Positions 14,605-23,244 of a stretch of DNA of 44,707 bases are shown here, piece by piece. The stretch comes from an uncultured Prevotella sp. Its GTDB lineage: Bacteria > Bacteroidota > Bacteroidia > Bacteroidales > Bacteroidaceae. The stretch lies in contig ONAK01000025.1 of the NCBI GenBank assembly GCA_900315765.1, positions 1-44,707 of the forward strand, written 5' to 3'. A model generated the notes under the pieces. That model saw nothing but the letters and a program-made list of their open reading frames with translations. It was not told the DNA's origin and made no database searches. The first letter of the stretch is position 1. Every line of letters starts with the position of its first letter. Made by a program: the position numbers and the translations under genes.

Positions 14605-15213
14605 CTATTGTTCTGCTGTCAGATCCTCTATCTGGTCGATGATATCCTGGTATTGGCGCTGAGTCTTGAGGTGTATTCTGATTCCGAAGATAGCTCCAAT
14701 TAAACCACCAACGCATCCGCCCCAGAAAAGGCCCTGTGCAATGGCTTCGTTATTCATCAGATAGAGTTCATAGAAGAACCAGCACAGCCAGATGATAACG
14801 GCAGGAATACCAAACATCAACCAGTTTGATTCGAATTTCTTAGCGCTGGCCACTTTTCGGTGTGCCTCTACCAGGCTACGGCTCATCATGTTCTGATCGT
14901 TAATCTTCTGACAGTTGTAGAAGGTTGCTCCACCGCATATCAGCATGAAGATGCTTGTGGCAATCCAGAATGTAACAGATAGGTGGCTCAGTACCACAAA
15001 GGCCCAATAGCCGTAAGGCACCATCATCACACAAAGCGCTATAATTAAGTAGTATCGGCGCGTGATGCTATTAACCTGATTTCTCATCGAACGACGTATC
15101 AGGCGGTCGTTTACTATTTCCTGCTCATCCAGTTTCTTCTTAAGCGTGTTCAACTGCTGGCGCATATCCTCAAACTGGGTCTCGTTCAAGTTGTTTTCAA
15201 AATTGTTGTTCAT
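14605..15213 (-). CDS. Four-helix membrane protein next to an ECF sigma factor
   Basis: The 202 residues start with a charged, probably coiled-coil stretch (about 10-48, Gln/Lys/Glu-rich), then two pairs of hydrophobic helices: YYLIIALCVMMVPYGYWAF and FWIATSIFMLICGGATFY, then WLMFGIPAVIIWLCWFFY and GLFWGGCVGGLIGAIFGI. The end is polar. It lies 14 nt after the ECF sigma gene, the usual place for a membrane anti-sigma factor, but I see no known anti-sigma domain. A role in controlling that sigma factor is inferred from position only. Confidence 0.7.
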   Translation of the reverse strand: MNNNFENNLNETQFEDMRQQLNTLKKKLDEQEIVNDRLIRRSMRNQVNSITRRYYLIIALCVMMVPYGYWAFVVLSHLSVTFWIATSIFMLICGGATFYNCQKINDQNMMSRSLVEAHRKVASAKKFESNWLMFGIPAVIIWLCWFFYELYLMNNEAIAQGLFWGGCVGGLIGAIFGIRIHLKTQRQYQDIIDQIEDLTAEQ

Positions 15214-15227
15214 AATGGGATTGTTTT

Positions 15228-15707
15228 TTAATCGTTTGACATTTGTTTTAACTGCTCACGGATTCTAAACAGACGAACGCTGACGTTCTTTGTAGTGATG
15301 CCGACTATCTGTCCGATCTCCTCGTACGATAGGTTCTCGAGCCAGAGTAGGACAATCGCGCGATCGAATGGCTGCAATTTAGCGATGCGCTTGTGGAGCA
15401 TATCCACTTGCTTGGTGTCCTCATCGCGGTCTTCAAACAGGTTGATGTCCATGGTTAGTCGGGTTGTGGCTGCGCGATGCTTCTTCCTGTCTATCGAGAT
15501 ACAAGTGTTCAGCGCCACGCGATAGATCCACGTTTTGATGTCACTGCGATGTTCGAAGTTCTCGAAACCCTTCCAAAGATTCACTAGTACTTCCTGGAAC
15601 AGGTCGTTTACCTCGTCGGCATCTTGCGAGAACATGTAGCACACGGTGTAGATGGTGCTTTTGTGTTCTGCAACGGTTTGTGCAAACTGCTTTTCTAAAT
15701 CATTCAT
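15228..15707 (-). CDS. ECF-family RNA polymerase sigma factor
   Basis: The 159 residues show region 2 (DEVNDLFQEVLVNLWKGFENF, then IKTWIYRVALNTCISIDRKK) for -10 recognition and DNA melting, and region 4 (RAIVLLWLENLSYEEIGQIV with GITTKNVSVRLFRIREQL), a helix-turn-helix for the -35. Size is typical of ECF sigma factors. It is divergent from frdC and is followed by the four-helix membrane protein. What it regulates cannot be told from this window. Confidence 0.93.
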   Translation of the reverse strand: MNDLEKQFAQTVAEHKSTIYTVCYMFSQDADEVNDLFQEVLVNLWKGFENFEHRSDIKTWIYRVALNTCISIDRKKHRAATTRLTMDINLFEDRDEDTKQVDMLHKRIAKLQPFDRAIVLLWLENLSYEEIGQIVGITTKNVSVRLFRIREQLKQMSND

Positions 15708-15759
15708 TGTTTCATCTGTTTTGAATCTTTTGACTTTCGTCTTTGCCCATTAGACGCAG

Positions 15760-15767
15760 CAAAGTTA
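15760..15767 (-). promoter_or_regulatory. Candidate -7 element of the sigma-factor gene
   Basis: The minus strand reads TAACTTTG (15767-15760), about 50 nt before the ATG; the -33 region is only TTTTTC-like. The 225-nt gap here otherwise holds the frdC promoter and no gene. Confidence 0.45.
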
Positions 15768-15827
15768 CGAAAAACTACACGAAAAACGCCTTTATTTACT
15801 AAAAATGCACATTTTTTCCAAAAAACG

Positions 15828-15859
15828 CTTGTTCATCTCGCAATTTTTGATTATCTTTG
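15828..15859 (+). promoter_or_regulatory. Promoter of the frdCAB operon
   Basis: CTTG (15828-15831), 20 nt, TATCTTTG (15852-15859). The -7 match is perfect. It leaves a leader of about 70 nt before the frdC ATG at 15933. Confidence 0.65.
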
Positions 15860-15932
15860 TCCCCTAATCGCGTGAGCACGTACTAACAAGTAAGTATATA
15901 ACATTCAATAATTCATTAAAACTCAACAACTT

Positions 15933-16532
15933 ATGTGGTTATTCAATTCATCAATTGGTAGAAAAGTTGTAATGTCTGTCAACTGGTATGCCGTTGTGGC
16001 AACACTGGGTCTGGCTGCCCTGGCAGTGATTCACATCGTTTTCGCTTTCATCCTGACGGCTCAGAACCGTAAGGCACGTGGCGAAAATCGTTACGAGGTG
16101 GCAACAACGACCAACAACAGTGGTCTGCTTGATGTTGCCGAGCGCTGGGCTTCTAGCAACATGCTCGTGCTGGGTCTCATCATCGCTCTGGGTCTCATCA
16201 TGCACCTCAAGGATTTCTGGTACAACATGATGTTTGCCGAGATCTTTGGTGTTGTAGGTGCTCACGATCCCGCTGATGGTTTCGCCTTCATCGTTGACAC
16301 ATTTTCGAATCCTGTCATCTCAATCCTGTACCTGGTATGGTTCTGCGCTATTTGGTTCCATATCGCTCACGGTTTCTGGTCAGCTATGCATACACTTGGT
16401 GCAAGCGGTAAGATCTGGCAGAAGCGTATGCAGTGCATCGGTCTTATCTATGTAACCGTGCTGATGCTGTGCTTCGCTGTTGTAGTACTTGCTTTCTGGC
16501 TTGGATGTGCACCTTCACTGGGATGCTGCTAA
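15933..16532 (+). CDS. frdC: Fumarate reductase/succinate dehydrogenase cytochrome b subunit, missing its first helix
   Basis: This membrane subunit carries haem b and passes electrons between menaquinone and the FrdB iron-sulfur clusters. The 199 residues begin exactly like Bacteroidales orthologues (MWLFNSSIGRKVVMSV) but jump directly to NWYAVVATLGLAAL. In the orthologues I know, about 35 residues lie between these, forming the first membrane helix with a His that ligates haem. The loss is in frame (junction 15980/15981). Four helices with His residues remain (VIHIVFA; LIMHLKDFW; WFHIAHGFW). If real, assembly with haem should fail or change; an assembly error is a serious alternative. First gene of the operon. 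Confidence 0.88.
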   Translation: MWLFNSSIGRKVVMSVNWYAVVATLGLAALAVIHIVFAFILTAQNRKARGENRYEVATTTNNSGLLDVAERWASSNMLVLGLIIALGLIMHLKDFWYNMMFAEIFGVVGAHDPADGFAFIVDTFSNPVISILYLVWFCAIWFHIAHGFWSAMHTLGASGKIWQKRMQCIGLIYVTVLMLCFAVVVLAFWLGCAPSLGCC

Positions 16533-16559
16533 TTATGAACTTTTAAATTGAAAAACATT

Positions 16560-18539
16560 ATGGCTAAAGTATTAGATTCAAAGATTCCCGCAGGTCCAGT
16601 ACCTGAGAAATGGAAGGAATATAAGGCTCACCAGCGTTTGGTTAACCCAAAGAACAAGCTGAAGCTCGACGTGATTGTAGTAGGTACCGGTCTGGCTGGT
16701 GCTTCTGCAGCTGCATCACTCGGCGAGATGGGCTTCAACGTGATTAACCTGTGTATTCAGGACTCTCCTCGTCGCGCTCACTCTATCGCCGCTCAGGGTG
16801 GTATCAACGCCGCTAAGTGCTATCAGAATGATGGTGACTCTGTTTACCGTCTGTTCTACGATACTGTAAAGGGTGGTGACTATCGTGCTCGTGAGGCTAA
16901 CGTATATCGTCTGGCTGAGGTATCAAATAATATTATCGACCAGTGCGTAGCTCAGGGCGTTCCTTTCGCTCGTGAGTATGGTGGTATGCTGGCTAACCGT
17001 TCGTTCGGTGGTGCTCAGGTAAGCCGTACATTCTACGCTAAGGGTCAGACCGGTCAGCAGCTGCTGCTGGGTGCCTACAGCTCACTGAGCTGCCAGGTAA
17101 ACGCCGGTAAGGTAAAGCTCTACACCCGTTATGAGATGGAAGACGTGGTTATCGTTGATGGTCGCGCTCGTGGTATCATCGCCAAGGATCTCTGCTCTGG
17201 CAAGCTGGTTCGCTTCAGCGCCAATGCAGTAGTTATCGCTACTGGTGGATATGGTAACACCTACTTCCTTTCTACTAACGCTATGGGATGTAACTGTACA
17301 GCCGCTGTACAGTGCTATCGTAAGGGTGCTTATTTTGCAAACCCATCATACGTTCAGATTCACCCAACATGTATCCCCGTTCACGGCGACAAGCAGTCAA
17401 AGCTTACTCTGATGTCAGAGTCGCTGCGTAACGATGGTCGTATCTGGGTTCCTAAGAAGATTGAGGATGCTAAGGCTCTGCAGGCTGGTACCAAGCAGGG
17501 TTGGGAGATTCCTGAGGAGGATCGCGACTACTATCTGGAGCGCCGCTATCCTGCATTCGGTAACCTCGTTCCACGTGACGTTGCCTCTCGTGCTGCTAAG
17601 GAGCGCTGCGACAAGGGCTTCGGTGTAAACAACACTGGTCTGGCTGTGTTCCTCGACTTCTCTGAGTCTATCAACCGTCTGGGTCTTGATGTTATCATGC
17701 AGCGCTATGGTAACCTGTTCGAGATGTACGAAGAGATTACCGACGTATTCCCTGGCGATGTTGCTAACGAGATCAATGGTGTGAAGTACTATAAGCCAAT
17801 GATGATCTATCCTGCTATCCACTATACTATGGGTGGTATCTGGGTTGACTATGAGCTGCAGACTACTATTCCTGGTCTGTTCGCTATTGGTGAGTGTAAC
17901 TTCTCTGACCACGGTGCTAACCGTCTGGGTGCTTCTGCGCTGATGCAGGGTCTGGCCGATGGTTACTTCGTGCTGCCTTACACTATCCAGAACTATCTGG
18001 CCGATCAGGCTGTATGGCCAAAGGTTTCTACCGATCTGCCTGAGTTCGTTGAAGCTGAGAAGGCTGTCGACGCTGAGCTCACACGTCTGCTCAACATCAA
18101 GGGTAAGCGTTCTGTTGACTCTATCCACAAGGAGCTGGGTCACATCATGTGGGAGTATGTAGGTATGGGTCGCACCGCTGAGGGCCTGAAGGAAGGTCTG
18201 AAGAAGATGCACGAGCTCGAGAAGGAGTTCGATACCAACCTCTTCGTTCCTGGCACTAAGGAAGGTCTGAACATCGAGCTCGACAAGGCTATCCACCTGC
18301 GTGACTTCTTTACCATGGGTCAGCTCGTAGCCTTCGATGCTCTCTCTCGTAACGAGTCATGCGGTGGTCACTTCCGTGAGGAGTATCAGACCGAGGAAGG
18401 CGAGGCTAAGCGTGACGATGAGAACTACTTCTACGTAGGCTGCTGGGAGTACAAAGGCAAGGGCAACGAGCCTGAGCTCATCAAGGAGCCACTGGAGTAC
18501 GAGGCAATTAAGGTACAGACACGTAACTATAAGAACTAA
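16560..18539 (+). CDS. frdA: Fumarate reductase/succinate dehydrogenase flavoprotein subunit
   Basis: The catalytic subunit interconverts fumarate and succinate; in anaerobic Prevotella-type metabolism it is expected to run as fumarate reductase and drive succinate formation. FAD binding is visible in [16 protein letters not shown]; the His that carries covalent FAD lies in [16 protein letters not shown]; active-site motifs include [16 protein letters not shown] and [13 protein letters not shown]. The 659-residue length is normal for the Bacteroidota type. I chose ATG 16560 ([12 protein letters not shown]), 27 nt after frdC; the frame's TTG 12 nt earlier is unlikely. Codon use is strongly biased, as in highly expressed genes. 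Confidence 0.95.
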   Translation: MAKVLDSKIPAGPVPEKWKEYKAHQRLVNPKNKLKLDVIVVGTGLAGASAAASLGEMGFNVINLCIQDSPRRAHSIAAQGGINAAKCYQNDGDSVYRLFYDTVKGGDYRAREANVYRLAEVSNNIIDQCVAQGVPFAREYGGMLANRSFGGAQVSRTFYAKGQTGQQLLLGAYSSLSCQVNAGKVKLYTRYEMEDVVIVDGRARGIIAKDLCSGKLVRFSANAVVIATGGYGNTYFLSTNAMGCNCTAAVQCYRKGAYFANPSYVQIHPTCIPVHGDKQSKLTLMSESLRNDGRIWVPKKIEDAKALQAGTKQGWEIPEEDRDYYLERRYPAFGNLVPRDVASRAAKERCDKGFGVNNTGLAVFLDFSESINRLGLDVIMQRYGNLFEMYEEITDVFPGDVANEINGVKYYKPMMIYPAIHYTMGGIWVDYELQTTIPGLFAIGECNFSDHGANRLGASALMQGLADGYFVLPYTIQNYLADQAVWPKVSTDLPEFVEAEKAVDAELTRLLNIKGKRSVDSIHKELGHIMWEYVGMGRTAEGLKEGLKKMHELEKEFDTNLFVPGTKEGLNIELDKAIHLRDFFTMGQLVAFDALSRNESCGGHFREEYQTEEGEAKRDDENYFYVGCWEYKGKGNEPELIKEPLEYEAIKVQTRNYKN

Positions 18540-18553
18540 TGTGCAAGCCGAAG

Positions 18554-18580
18554 GCAGAGTCAAGCTCGCTTGAACTCTGC
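18554..18580 (+). promoter_or_regulatory. Intercistronic hairpin between frdA and frdB
   Basis: GCAGAGTCAAG (18554-18564) pairs with CTTGAACTCTGC (18569-18580), with one bulged A and a four-base loop. No T run follows, so it is more likely an mRNA-stability or processing element than a full terminator. Confidence 0.5.
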
Positions 18581-18627
18581 TGAGGCGAAGCCATTAGTCA
18601 TCGTAAGATAACTAATGAATTAAAATT

Positions 18628-19386
18628 ATGGCAAAGAATATTTCATTCACAATAAAGTTCTGGCGCCAGAACGGCCCCAAGGACCAGGGACATTTCGATA
18701 CCCACGAAATGAAGGATATCCCCGATGACACCTCTTTCCTGGAGATGCTTGACATCCTGAACGAGGAGCTCATCAACGAAGGCAAGGAGCCTTTCGTATT
18801 CGACCACGACTGCCGCGAGGGTATCTGCGGTATGTGCTCACTCTACATCAACGGTACACCTCACGGTCTTACCGAGCGTGGTGCTACAACCTGTCAGCTC
18901 TACATGCGCCGTTTCAACGATGGTGATGTAATCACCGTTGAGCCTTGGCGTTCAGCTGCTTTCCCTGTAATCAAGGACTGTATGGTTGACCGTAACGCCT
19001 TCGATAAGATTATCCAGGCTGGTGGTTATACCACTATCCGTACTGGTCAGGCACAGGATGCTAACGCTATCCTGATTCCTAAGGAGGATGCCGACGAGGC
19101 TATGGACTGCGCATCTTGCATCGGCTGTGGCGCTTGCGTTGCTGCTTGTAAGAATGGTTCTGCCATGCTGTTCGTTTCATCTAAGGTAAGCCAGCTGGCT
19201 CTCCTCCCACAGGGTAAGGTAGAGGCTGCTCGTCGTGTTAAGAACATGATTGCCAAGATGGACGAGCTCGGCTTTGGTAACTGCACCAACACTCGTGCTT
19301 GCGAGGCAGTTTGTCCTAAGAACGAGACCATCGCTAACATCGCTCGCCTGAACCGCGAGATGATTAAGGCTAAGCTTGCCGATTAA
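18628..19386 (+). CDS. frdB: Fumarate reductase/succinate dehydrogenase iron-sulfur subunit
   Basis: It relays electrons between FrdA's FAD and the membrane haem/quinone. The N-terminal ferredoxin domain binds the [2Fe-2S] cluster through [11 protein letters not shown] and a later Cys in GATTCQ; the C-terminal domain binds the [4Fe-4S] and [3Fe-4S] clusters through [14 protein letters not shown] and [14 protein letters not shown]. The 252 residues are full length. It follows frdA after 88 nt that contain a hairpin; a terminator lies downstream. Confidence 0.95.
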   Translation: MAKNISFTIKFWRQNGPKDQGHFDTHEMKDIPDDTSFLEMLDILNEELINEGKEPFVFDHDCREGICGMCSLYINGTPHGLTERGATTCQLYMRRFNDGDVITVEPWRSAAFPVIKDCMVDRNAFDKIIQAGGYTTIRTGQAQDANAILIPKEDADEAMDCASCIGCGACVAACKNGSAMLFVSSKVSQLALLPQGKVEAARRVKNMIAKMDELGFGNCTNTRACEAVCPKNETIANIARLNREMIKAKLAD

Positions 19387-19417
19387 TTATAGGTATAGTA
19401 ACACCTTATTTATATAG

Positions 19418-19450
19418 GCGCGCTGCAGTTTTCTACTGTGGCGCGCTTTT
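19418..19450 (+). terminator. Terminator of the frdCAB operon
   Basis: GCGCGC (19418-19423) pairs with GCGCGC (19441-19446), extended by imperfect pairing of TGCAGT with ACTGTG, and is followed by TTTTATT. It lies 30 nt after the frdB stop. Confidence 0.8.
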
Positions 19451-19471
19451 ATTAATTTTTCTTAATAAAAG

Positions 19472-19502
19472 TTTGATGTGTAAGCATAAATTATTATATT
19501 TG
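19472..19502 (+). promoter_or_regulatory. Promoter of the cytidylate-kinase-like gene
   Basis: TTTG (19472-19475), 19 nt, TATATTTG (19495-19502): a full consensus match about 60 nt before the ATG. Confidence 0.75.
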
Positions 19503-19565
19503 CAATCTAAAGGTGTATTTATGTCAAATCGTGAGGTCATATAACTAAAATCAGATATAAGTATT

Positions 19566-20204
19566 ATGGATAGAAATGAAAAATTTGTAATCACAATTAA
19601 CCGCGAGTTGGGTAGTGGTGGTCGTACCGTAGGTCGTTTGTTGGCCGAAAAGCTTGATGTTCCTTTCTATGACAAGGCGCTTATCAAGGCTTTGCAGGAT
19701 AAGTATAAGCTTTCTGTTGAAGAGATTGAGCGTCTGAAAGGTCAAAGCAACAGCTGGTGGGCAAACTTCAAGCGTGTTGTAGGTTTAGGCCATAGTGTTA
19801 ATCCAAATAACTTTGTAAATCAGGACGATGATGAGCCCGAGACGCTTACTACCGACATGATATTCAAGGCAGAGAAGGAAATCCTGCTTGGTATAGCCCA
19901 TGACGAATCATGTGTCATCGCAGGCCGTTCAGGCTTCTTCGTACTGAAGTCACATCCTAATCATGTCAGTATTCTTATTCAGGCTCCTATGGAAAGCCGT
20001 ATCAAGCGTGTGATGAAGCGCCAGAATAAGACCGAGGAAGAGGCTAAGAAGACTATTAATAAGATCGACAAGATGCGTGAGGAGTATGTGAAGAACTATG
20101 CCCATACCTCGCGTTACGACACCCGTAACTACGATCTTGTTATCAATATGGATGGCAAGACCGAGGAACAGGCCGTCGACTTGATTCTTAAATATATCGG
20201 TTAA
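19566..20204 (+). CDS. Cytidylate kinase-like family protein
   Basis: The 212 residues start with a phosphate-binding loop (TINRELGSGGRTVGRLLAEKL) and a substrate-side segment (PFYDKALI) typical of the cytidylate-kinase-like family, which is distinct from true Cmk and often of unknown substrate. A basic C-terminal part (RIKRVMKRQ...) could be the lid. It has its own promoter and converges on the symporter remnant, the two stops lying 2 nt apart. Nucleotide phosphorylation is likely; CMP as the substrate is not shown. Confidence 0.8.
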   Translation: MDRNEKFVITINRELGSGGRTVGRLLAEKLDVPFYDKALIKALQDKYKLSVEEIERLKGQSNSWWANFKRVVGLGHSVNPNNFVNQDDDEPETLTTDMIFKAEKEILLGIAHDESCVIAGRSGFFVLKSHPNHVSILIQAPMESRIKRVMKRQNKTEEEAKKTINKIDKMREEYVKNYAHTSRYDTRNYDLVINMDGKTEEQAVDLILKYIG

Positions 20205-20206
20205 TC

Positions 20207-20575
20207 CTATTCCCAGCATTCCAACTCGTCTTCTATCTCAGGTAATTGACTGCGATGGAAGACGGGTTCTAAGCCTGCCGATGCAATGCGATAGGCTGTC
20301 ATTAGATACTTCCAATCTCGCGCTGCAAAGCAGATTGTGTCAGCGCTATGCCATTCAACTCTGGCACCTGATACAGACCACTGATAAGTATAATGAAGGC
20401 TGTGCATGAACAAACCATCTACTGCCGACTCTGTAAGCAAGCGTAACATCTCGCCCACCATGCGGAACTGCACAAACTTTGTGCGCCAAGTAAACCAAAG
20501 TCCACAACCCACCAGAGCCACTATAAGTACGTAACTCCATATTACATCGTTTACAGCTGTTATCAGTTCATTCAT
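20207..20575 (-). pseudogene. Remnant of a sodium:alanine symporter (AgcS family) gene
   Basis: The first 51 codons are a normal AgcS N-terminus (MNELITAVNDVIW, WFTWRTKFVQFRM). The next stretch is recognisable only in another frame, where it reads VCSCTAFIILISGLY and LTQSALQREIG, a block that normally lies some 250 residues further on. Then, back in the first frame, come LMTAYRI (a later block) and the family C-terminus (EPVFHRSQLPEIEDELECW). So an approximately 450-residue transporter has been cut to fragments by at least three internal deletions. The nominal open frame is 122 residues from ATG 20575. Its promoter is still perfect, suggesting recent loss or an assembly fault. Confidence 0.75.
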
Positions 20576-20579
20576 GGTG

Positions 20580-20610
20580 CAAAGGTAGTGCTTTCTGTTA
20601 AACCGCCAAA
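20580..20610 (-). promoter_or_regulatory. Intact promoter of the symporter remnant
   Basis: On the minus strand TTTG (20610-20607), 19 nt, TACCTTTG (20587-20580). The predicted start falls almost on ATG 20575-20573, so the mRNA would be nearly leaderless. Confidence 0.7.
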
Positions 20611-20622
20611 GTTTCATTCTCT

Positions 20623-20657
20623 TTTGGTCGCAATTTAAGAAATCTTTCGTATCTTTG
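20623..20657 (+). promoter_or_regulatory. Promoter of the metal-uptake operon
   Basis: TATCTTTG at 20650-20657 is a perfect -7; the nearest TTTG (20623-20626) is 23 nt upstream, slightly long. The predicted start is about 5 nt before ATG 20666. Confidence 0.55.
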
Positions 20658-20665
20658 CAGCCGGA

Positions 20666-21022
20666 ATGAGAAGACAACAGAGAAGAAGAGCAATGGCATG
20701 GGCATTGTTATCGGTGTTTGTATCGATGATGATGCTATGTGGTCTGCATAGGCACCACGATGTGGTGAACCCAGCGGCAGGCTGCATTGATTGCGCTCAG
20801 CATGTTCATCACTCCGGACACTTCACTACGGCTGATGGTGGTGTACACGATTGCGTGTTATGTCAGTTTATCAGTCTTAGTTATACTCTGGCTGAGGTAC
20901 TTATTGTTTCAGCGCCTGTTAGTCTGCTCATAATGACTTGGTGCAGCGACTTTGGTCTTATTATCCATCGTGCTAACCGCCAAGACTCTACTCGTGCACC
21001 TCCATTCGTTCTGTTTTCATAA
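20666..21022 (+). CDS. Small exported Cys/His-rich protein, probably metal-binding
   Basis: The 118 residues have a basic start (MRRQQRRR), a hydrophobic stretch (WALLSVFVSMMMLCGL), then metal-binding-looking groups: HRHHD, CIDCAQHVHHSGH and HDCVLCQF, and a second hydrophobic segment (LAEVLIVSAPVSLLIM). Bacteroidota often have such a short Cys/His protein just before a TonB receptor for metals. A role in binding or sensing zinc or copper at the envelope is inferred. A shorter start at ATG 20693 (MAWALL) is possible and would give a longer leader. It lies 44 nt before the receptor gene. Confidence 0.65.
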   Translation: MRRQQRRRAMAWALLSVFVSMMMLCGLHRHHDVVNPAAGCIDCAQHVHHSGHFTTADGGVHDCVLCQFISLSYTLAEVLIVSAPVSLLIMTWCSDFGLIIHRANRQDSTRAPPFVLFS

Positions 21023-21066
21023 ATAGCAGATTTTAGTATTATTAATTTAAAAGAACAGAAAACAGA

Positions 21067-23232
21067 ATGAAGAAGATATATATCATCCTGCCATTGCTGG
21101 GCTTTACGCTCTTGGCATCGGCACAGGACAAGGATAACCATCAGCATCAGAATGATTCTACTGATGTTTTTTATAAGCACCTTAAACTTAACGATTTGAT
21201 TGTTACTGGTGTTACTGGCGACACAAAGCTTAAGCACGCCACTGCACCTGTTAGTATTGTAACCCCGCAGATCTTGCATTCAACGGCATCCACTAATATT
21301 ATAGATGCCATCGCTAAACAGCCGGGAGTAAGTCAGATTACAACCGGTAGTGGTATTTCTAAGCCTATTATCCGTGGATTGGGATACAACCGTGTTGTGG
21401 TTATGAGCGAAGGAGTAAGACAAGAAGGACAGCAGTGGGGCGATGAGCACGGCGTTGAGGTAGACGGAAACTCGGTGAATTCGGTAGAAATACTAAAGGG
21501 TCCGGCCTCTCTTATGTATGGCTCTGATGCTATGGCTGGAGTAGTTATACTTCACTCAGAACCAACACTTGCTGAGGGAGATATGAAAGCAAACATAGGA
21601 ACTGAGTATCAGACCAACAACGGACTCTTTGCTTATAATCTTGCTTTTGCAGGTAATAAGAACGGATTTGTGTGGAATGCCCGATACAGCGATAAAATGG
21701 CCCATGCCTATAAGAATAAGTACGATGGCTATGTTCCAGGCTCACAGTTCCGCGAACGTGCTGGCAGACTGATGCTTGGACTTAACAAGCAGTGGGGACA
21801 TTCACGCCTTACTTGGACGGCATATCACCTCACTCCGAGCATAATCGAGGGCGAACGAGATGAAGAAACCGGCGATTTAATCGCAAATTATTCGCCCATC
21901 AAGTCATACAGTAAAGCACTTCCATTCCAGCAGGTAAAGCACTATAAGCTGGTATGGGACAACTCGCTTAATCTTTCTTCTGGCTACCTTAAGACCATTA
22001 TCGGCTATCAGCAGAACCAGCGACAGGAATTTGAAGAAAGTGCCGATGAATTCGAACTTTATTTCAAGATGCATACCCTTACCTATGATGTCCGTTATAT
22101 CACCAATGAGTGGAACGGCTGGAAACTATCGACAGGTGTTGGTGGTATGTATCAGAACTCGATTAATAAGGGCGAGGAATATCTTATACCCGACTACAAA
22201 CTGTTTGATTTTGGCATTTACACCACAGCTTCAAAAAGCTTAGGCGATAAATGGACTCTTAACGGCGGCGTACGCTATGACTATCGACGACTTCACGGCT
22301 ATGGACTGATAGAAGACGGTGAGGTGCGTTTCAACGATTTTTGTCGCCATTTCAACGGTCTTACTGGTAGTATCGGTGCAGTATATAACATCAACGATCA
22401 GTGGAACCTTCGCCTTAATGTAGCTCGCGGTTTCCGCACGCCGAATATGAGCGAACTTGCCTCAAATGGTGTTCACGAGGGATCTATCCGTTATGAGTTG
22501 GGCAGTGAGCAGTTAAAGGCCGAATACAGCCTTCAGGCCGACTTGGGCATCGACTTTACATCGCCATACGTTTCTGCACAGCTTGCTCTGTTTGCAAATC
22601 GTATTGATAACTACATCTTCACCCACCGCCTGCCTATGGTAATTGAGGATGGTTATCTTACCTATGCCTATACGCAGGGCGATGCTCGTCTTTTAGGTTT
22701 CGAGGCTGGCATCGACTTTCATCCTATCCACTCTGTTCACTTCGGCAACACGTTCTCGTATGTCGATGCTCAGCTTATGAATCAGCCCGATGACACAAAG
22801 TATCTGCCATTTACTCCAGCCCCTCGATGGACATCGGAGTTGAAATGGGAGTTGATTCACCACTCACATACTACTGTTGGCCGTCATCAGCATCATGATG
22901 TTCCTACCCGCCGATTCAGACTCAACAATCTTTTCGTGTCGGCTGGCATTGAATGCTATCTTAAGCAGAGTCACATCTATCGTGCCGATGAAACCGAGAC
23001 AGAGACACCAAGCTACACTCTGTTGAACCTTCAGGCTGGTACCGATATCCAGATAGGCAGCAAGAAGTTGGCCGAGTTCTATATCATCGCAGACAATCTG
23101 CTTGACAAAGCCTATCAGAACCACCTGAGTCGACTGAAATATGCCGATTTCAACGTGGTAACCGGTCGCCAGGGAGTGTTCAATATGGGTAGAAATATTA
23201 CGATGAAATTGATAGTTCCTATAGATTTATAA
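21067..23232 (+). CDS. TonB-dependent outer-membrane receptor, ZnuD-like (metal uptake)
   Basis: The 721 residues start with a signal peptide (MKKIYIILPLLGFTLLASAQ). The plug domain (about 45-170) has IIRGLGYNRVVVMSEGVRQEG and VEILKGPASLMYGSDAMAGV; the rest is a 22-strand barrel ending in aromatic/hydrophobic strands (NITMKLIVPIDL). His-rich segments (DNHQHQND near the mature N-terminus; HHSHTTVGRHQHHD in an outer loop about 600-615) suggest a divalent metal such as zinc, as in ZnuD, rather than a siderophore. The Cys/His-rich protein encoded upstream supports this. The exact metal is not shown. Confidence 0.85.
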   Translation: MKKIYIILPLLGFTLLASAQDKDNHQHQNDSTDVFYKHLKLNDLIVTGVTGDTKLKHATAPVSIVTPQILHSTASTNIIDAIAKQPGVSQITTGSGISKPIIRGLGYNRVVVMSEGVRQEGQQWGDEHGVEVDGNSVNSVEILKGPASLMYGSDAMAGVVILHSEPTLAEGDMKANIGTEYQTNNGLFAYNLAFAGNKNGFVWNARYSDKMAHAYKNKYDGYVPGSQFRERAGRLMLGLNKQWGHSRLTWTAYHLTPSIIEGERDEETGDLIANYSPIKSYSKALPFQQVKHYKLVWDNSLNLSSGYLKTIIGYQQNQRQEFEESADEFELYFKMHTLTYDVRYITNEWNGWKLSTGVGGMYQNSINKGEEYLIPDYKLFDFGIYTTASKSLGDKWTLNGGVRYDYRRLHGYGLIEDGEVRFNDFCRHFNGLTGSIGAVYNINDQWNLRLNVARGFRTPNMSELASNGVHEGSIRYELGSEQLKAEYSLQADLGIDFTSPYVSAQLALFANRIDNYIFTHRLPMVIEDGYLTYAYTQGDARLLGFEAGIDFHPIHSVHFGNTFSYVDAQLMNQPDDTKYLPFTPAPRWTSELKWELIHHSHTTVGRHQHHDVPTRRFRLNNLFVSAGIECYLKQSHIYRADETETETPSYTLLNLQAGTDIQIGSKKLAEFYIIADNLLDKAYQNHLSRLKYADFNVVTGRQGVFNMGRNITMKLIVPIDL

Positions 23233-23244
23233 AATCAACAACTT

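Noticed and set aside
14531..14716. Minus-strand 61-residue frame starting MRWWFNWSYLRN
   Set aside because: It overlaps the C-terminal part of the four-helix membrane protein gene and the promoter palindrome, and lacks any conserved feature.
17415..18296. 293-residue minus-strand open frame inside frdA
   Set aside because: A shadow of the strongly codon-biased frdA gene, without a promoter or recognisable domain.
15228..19386. ECF sigma factor as regulator of frdCAB
   Set aside because: The genes are only divergent neighbours; frdC has an ordinary housekeeping-type TAnnTTTG promoter and nothing ties it to the ECF sigma factor.
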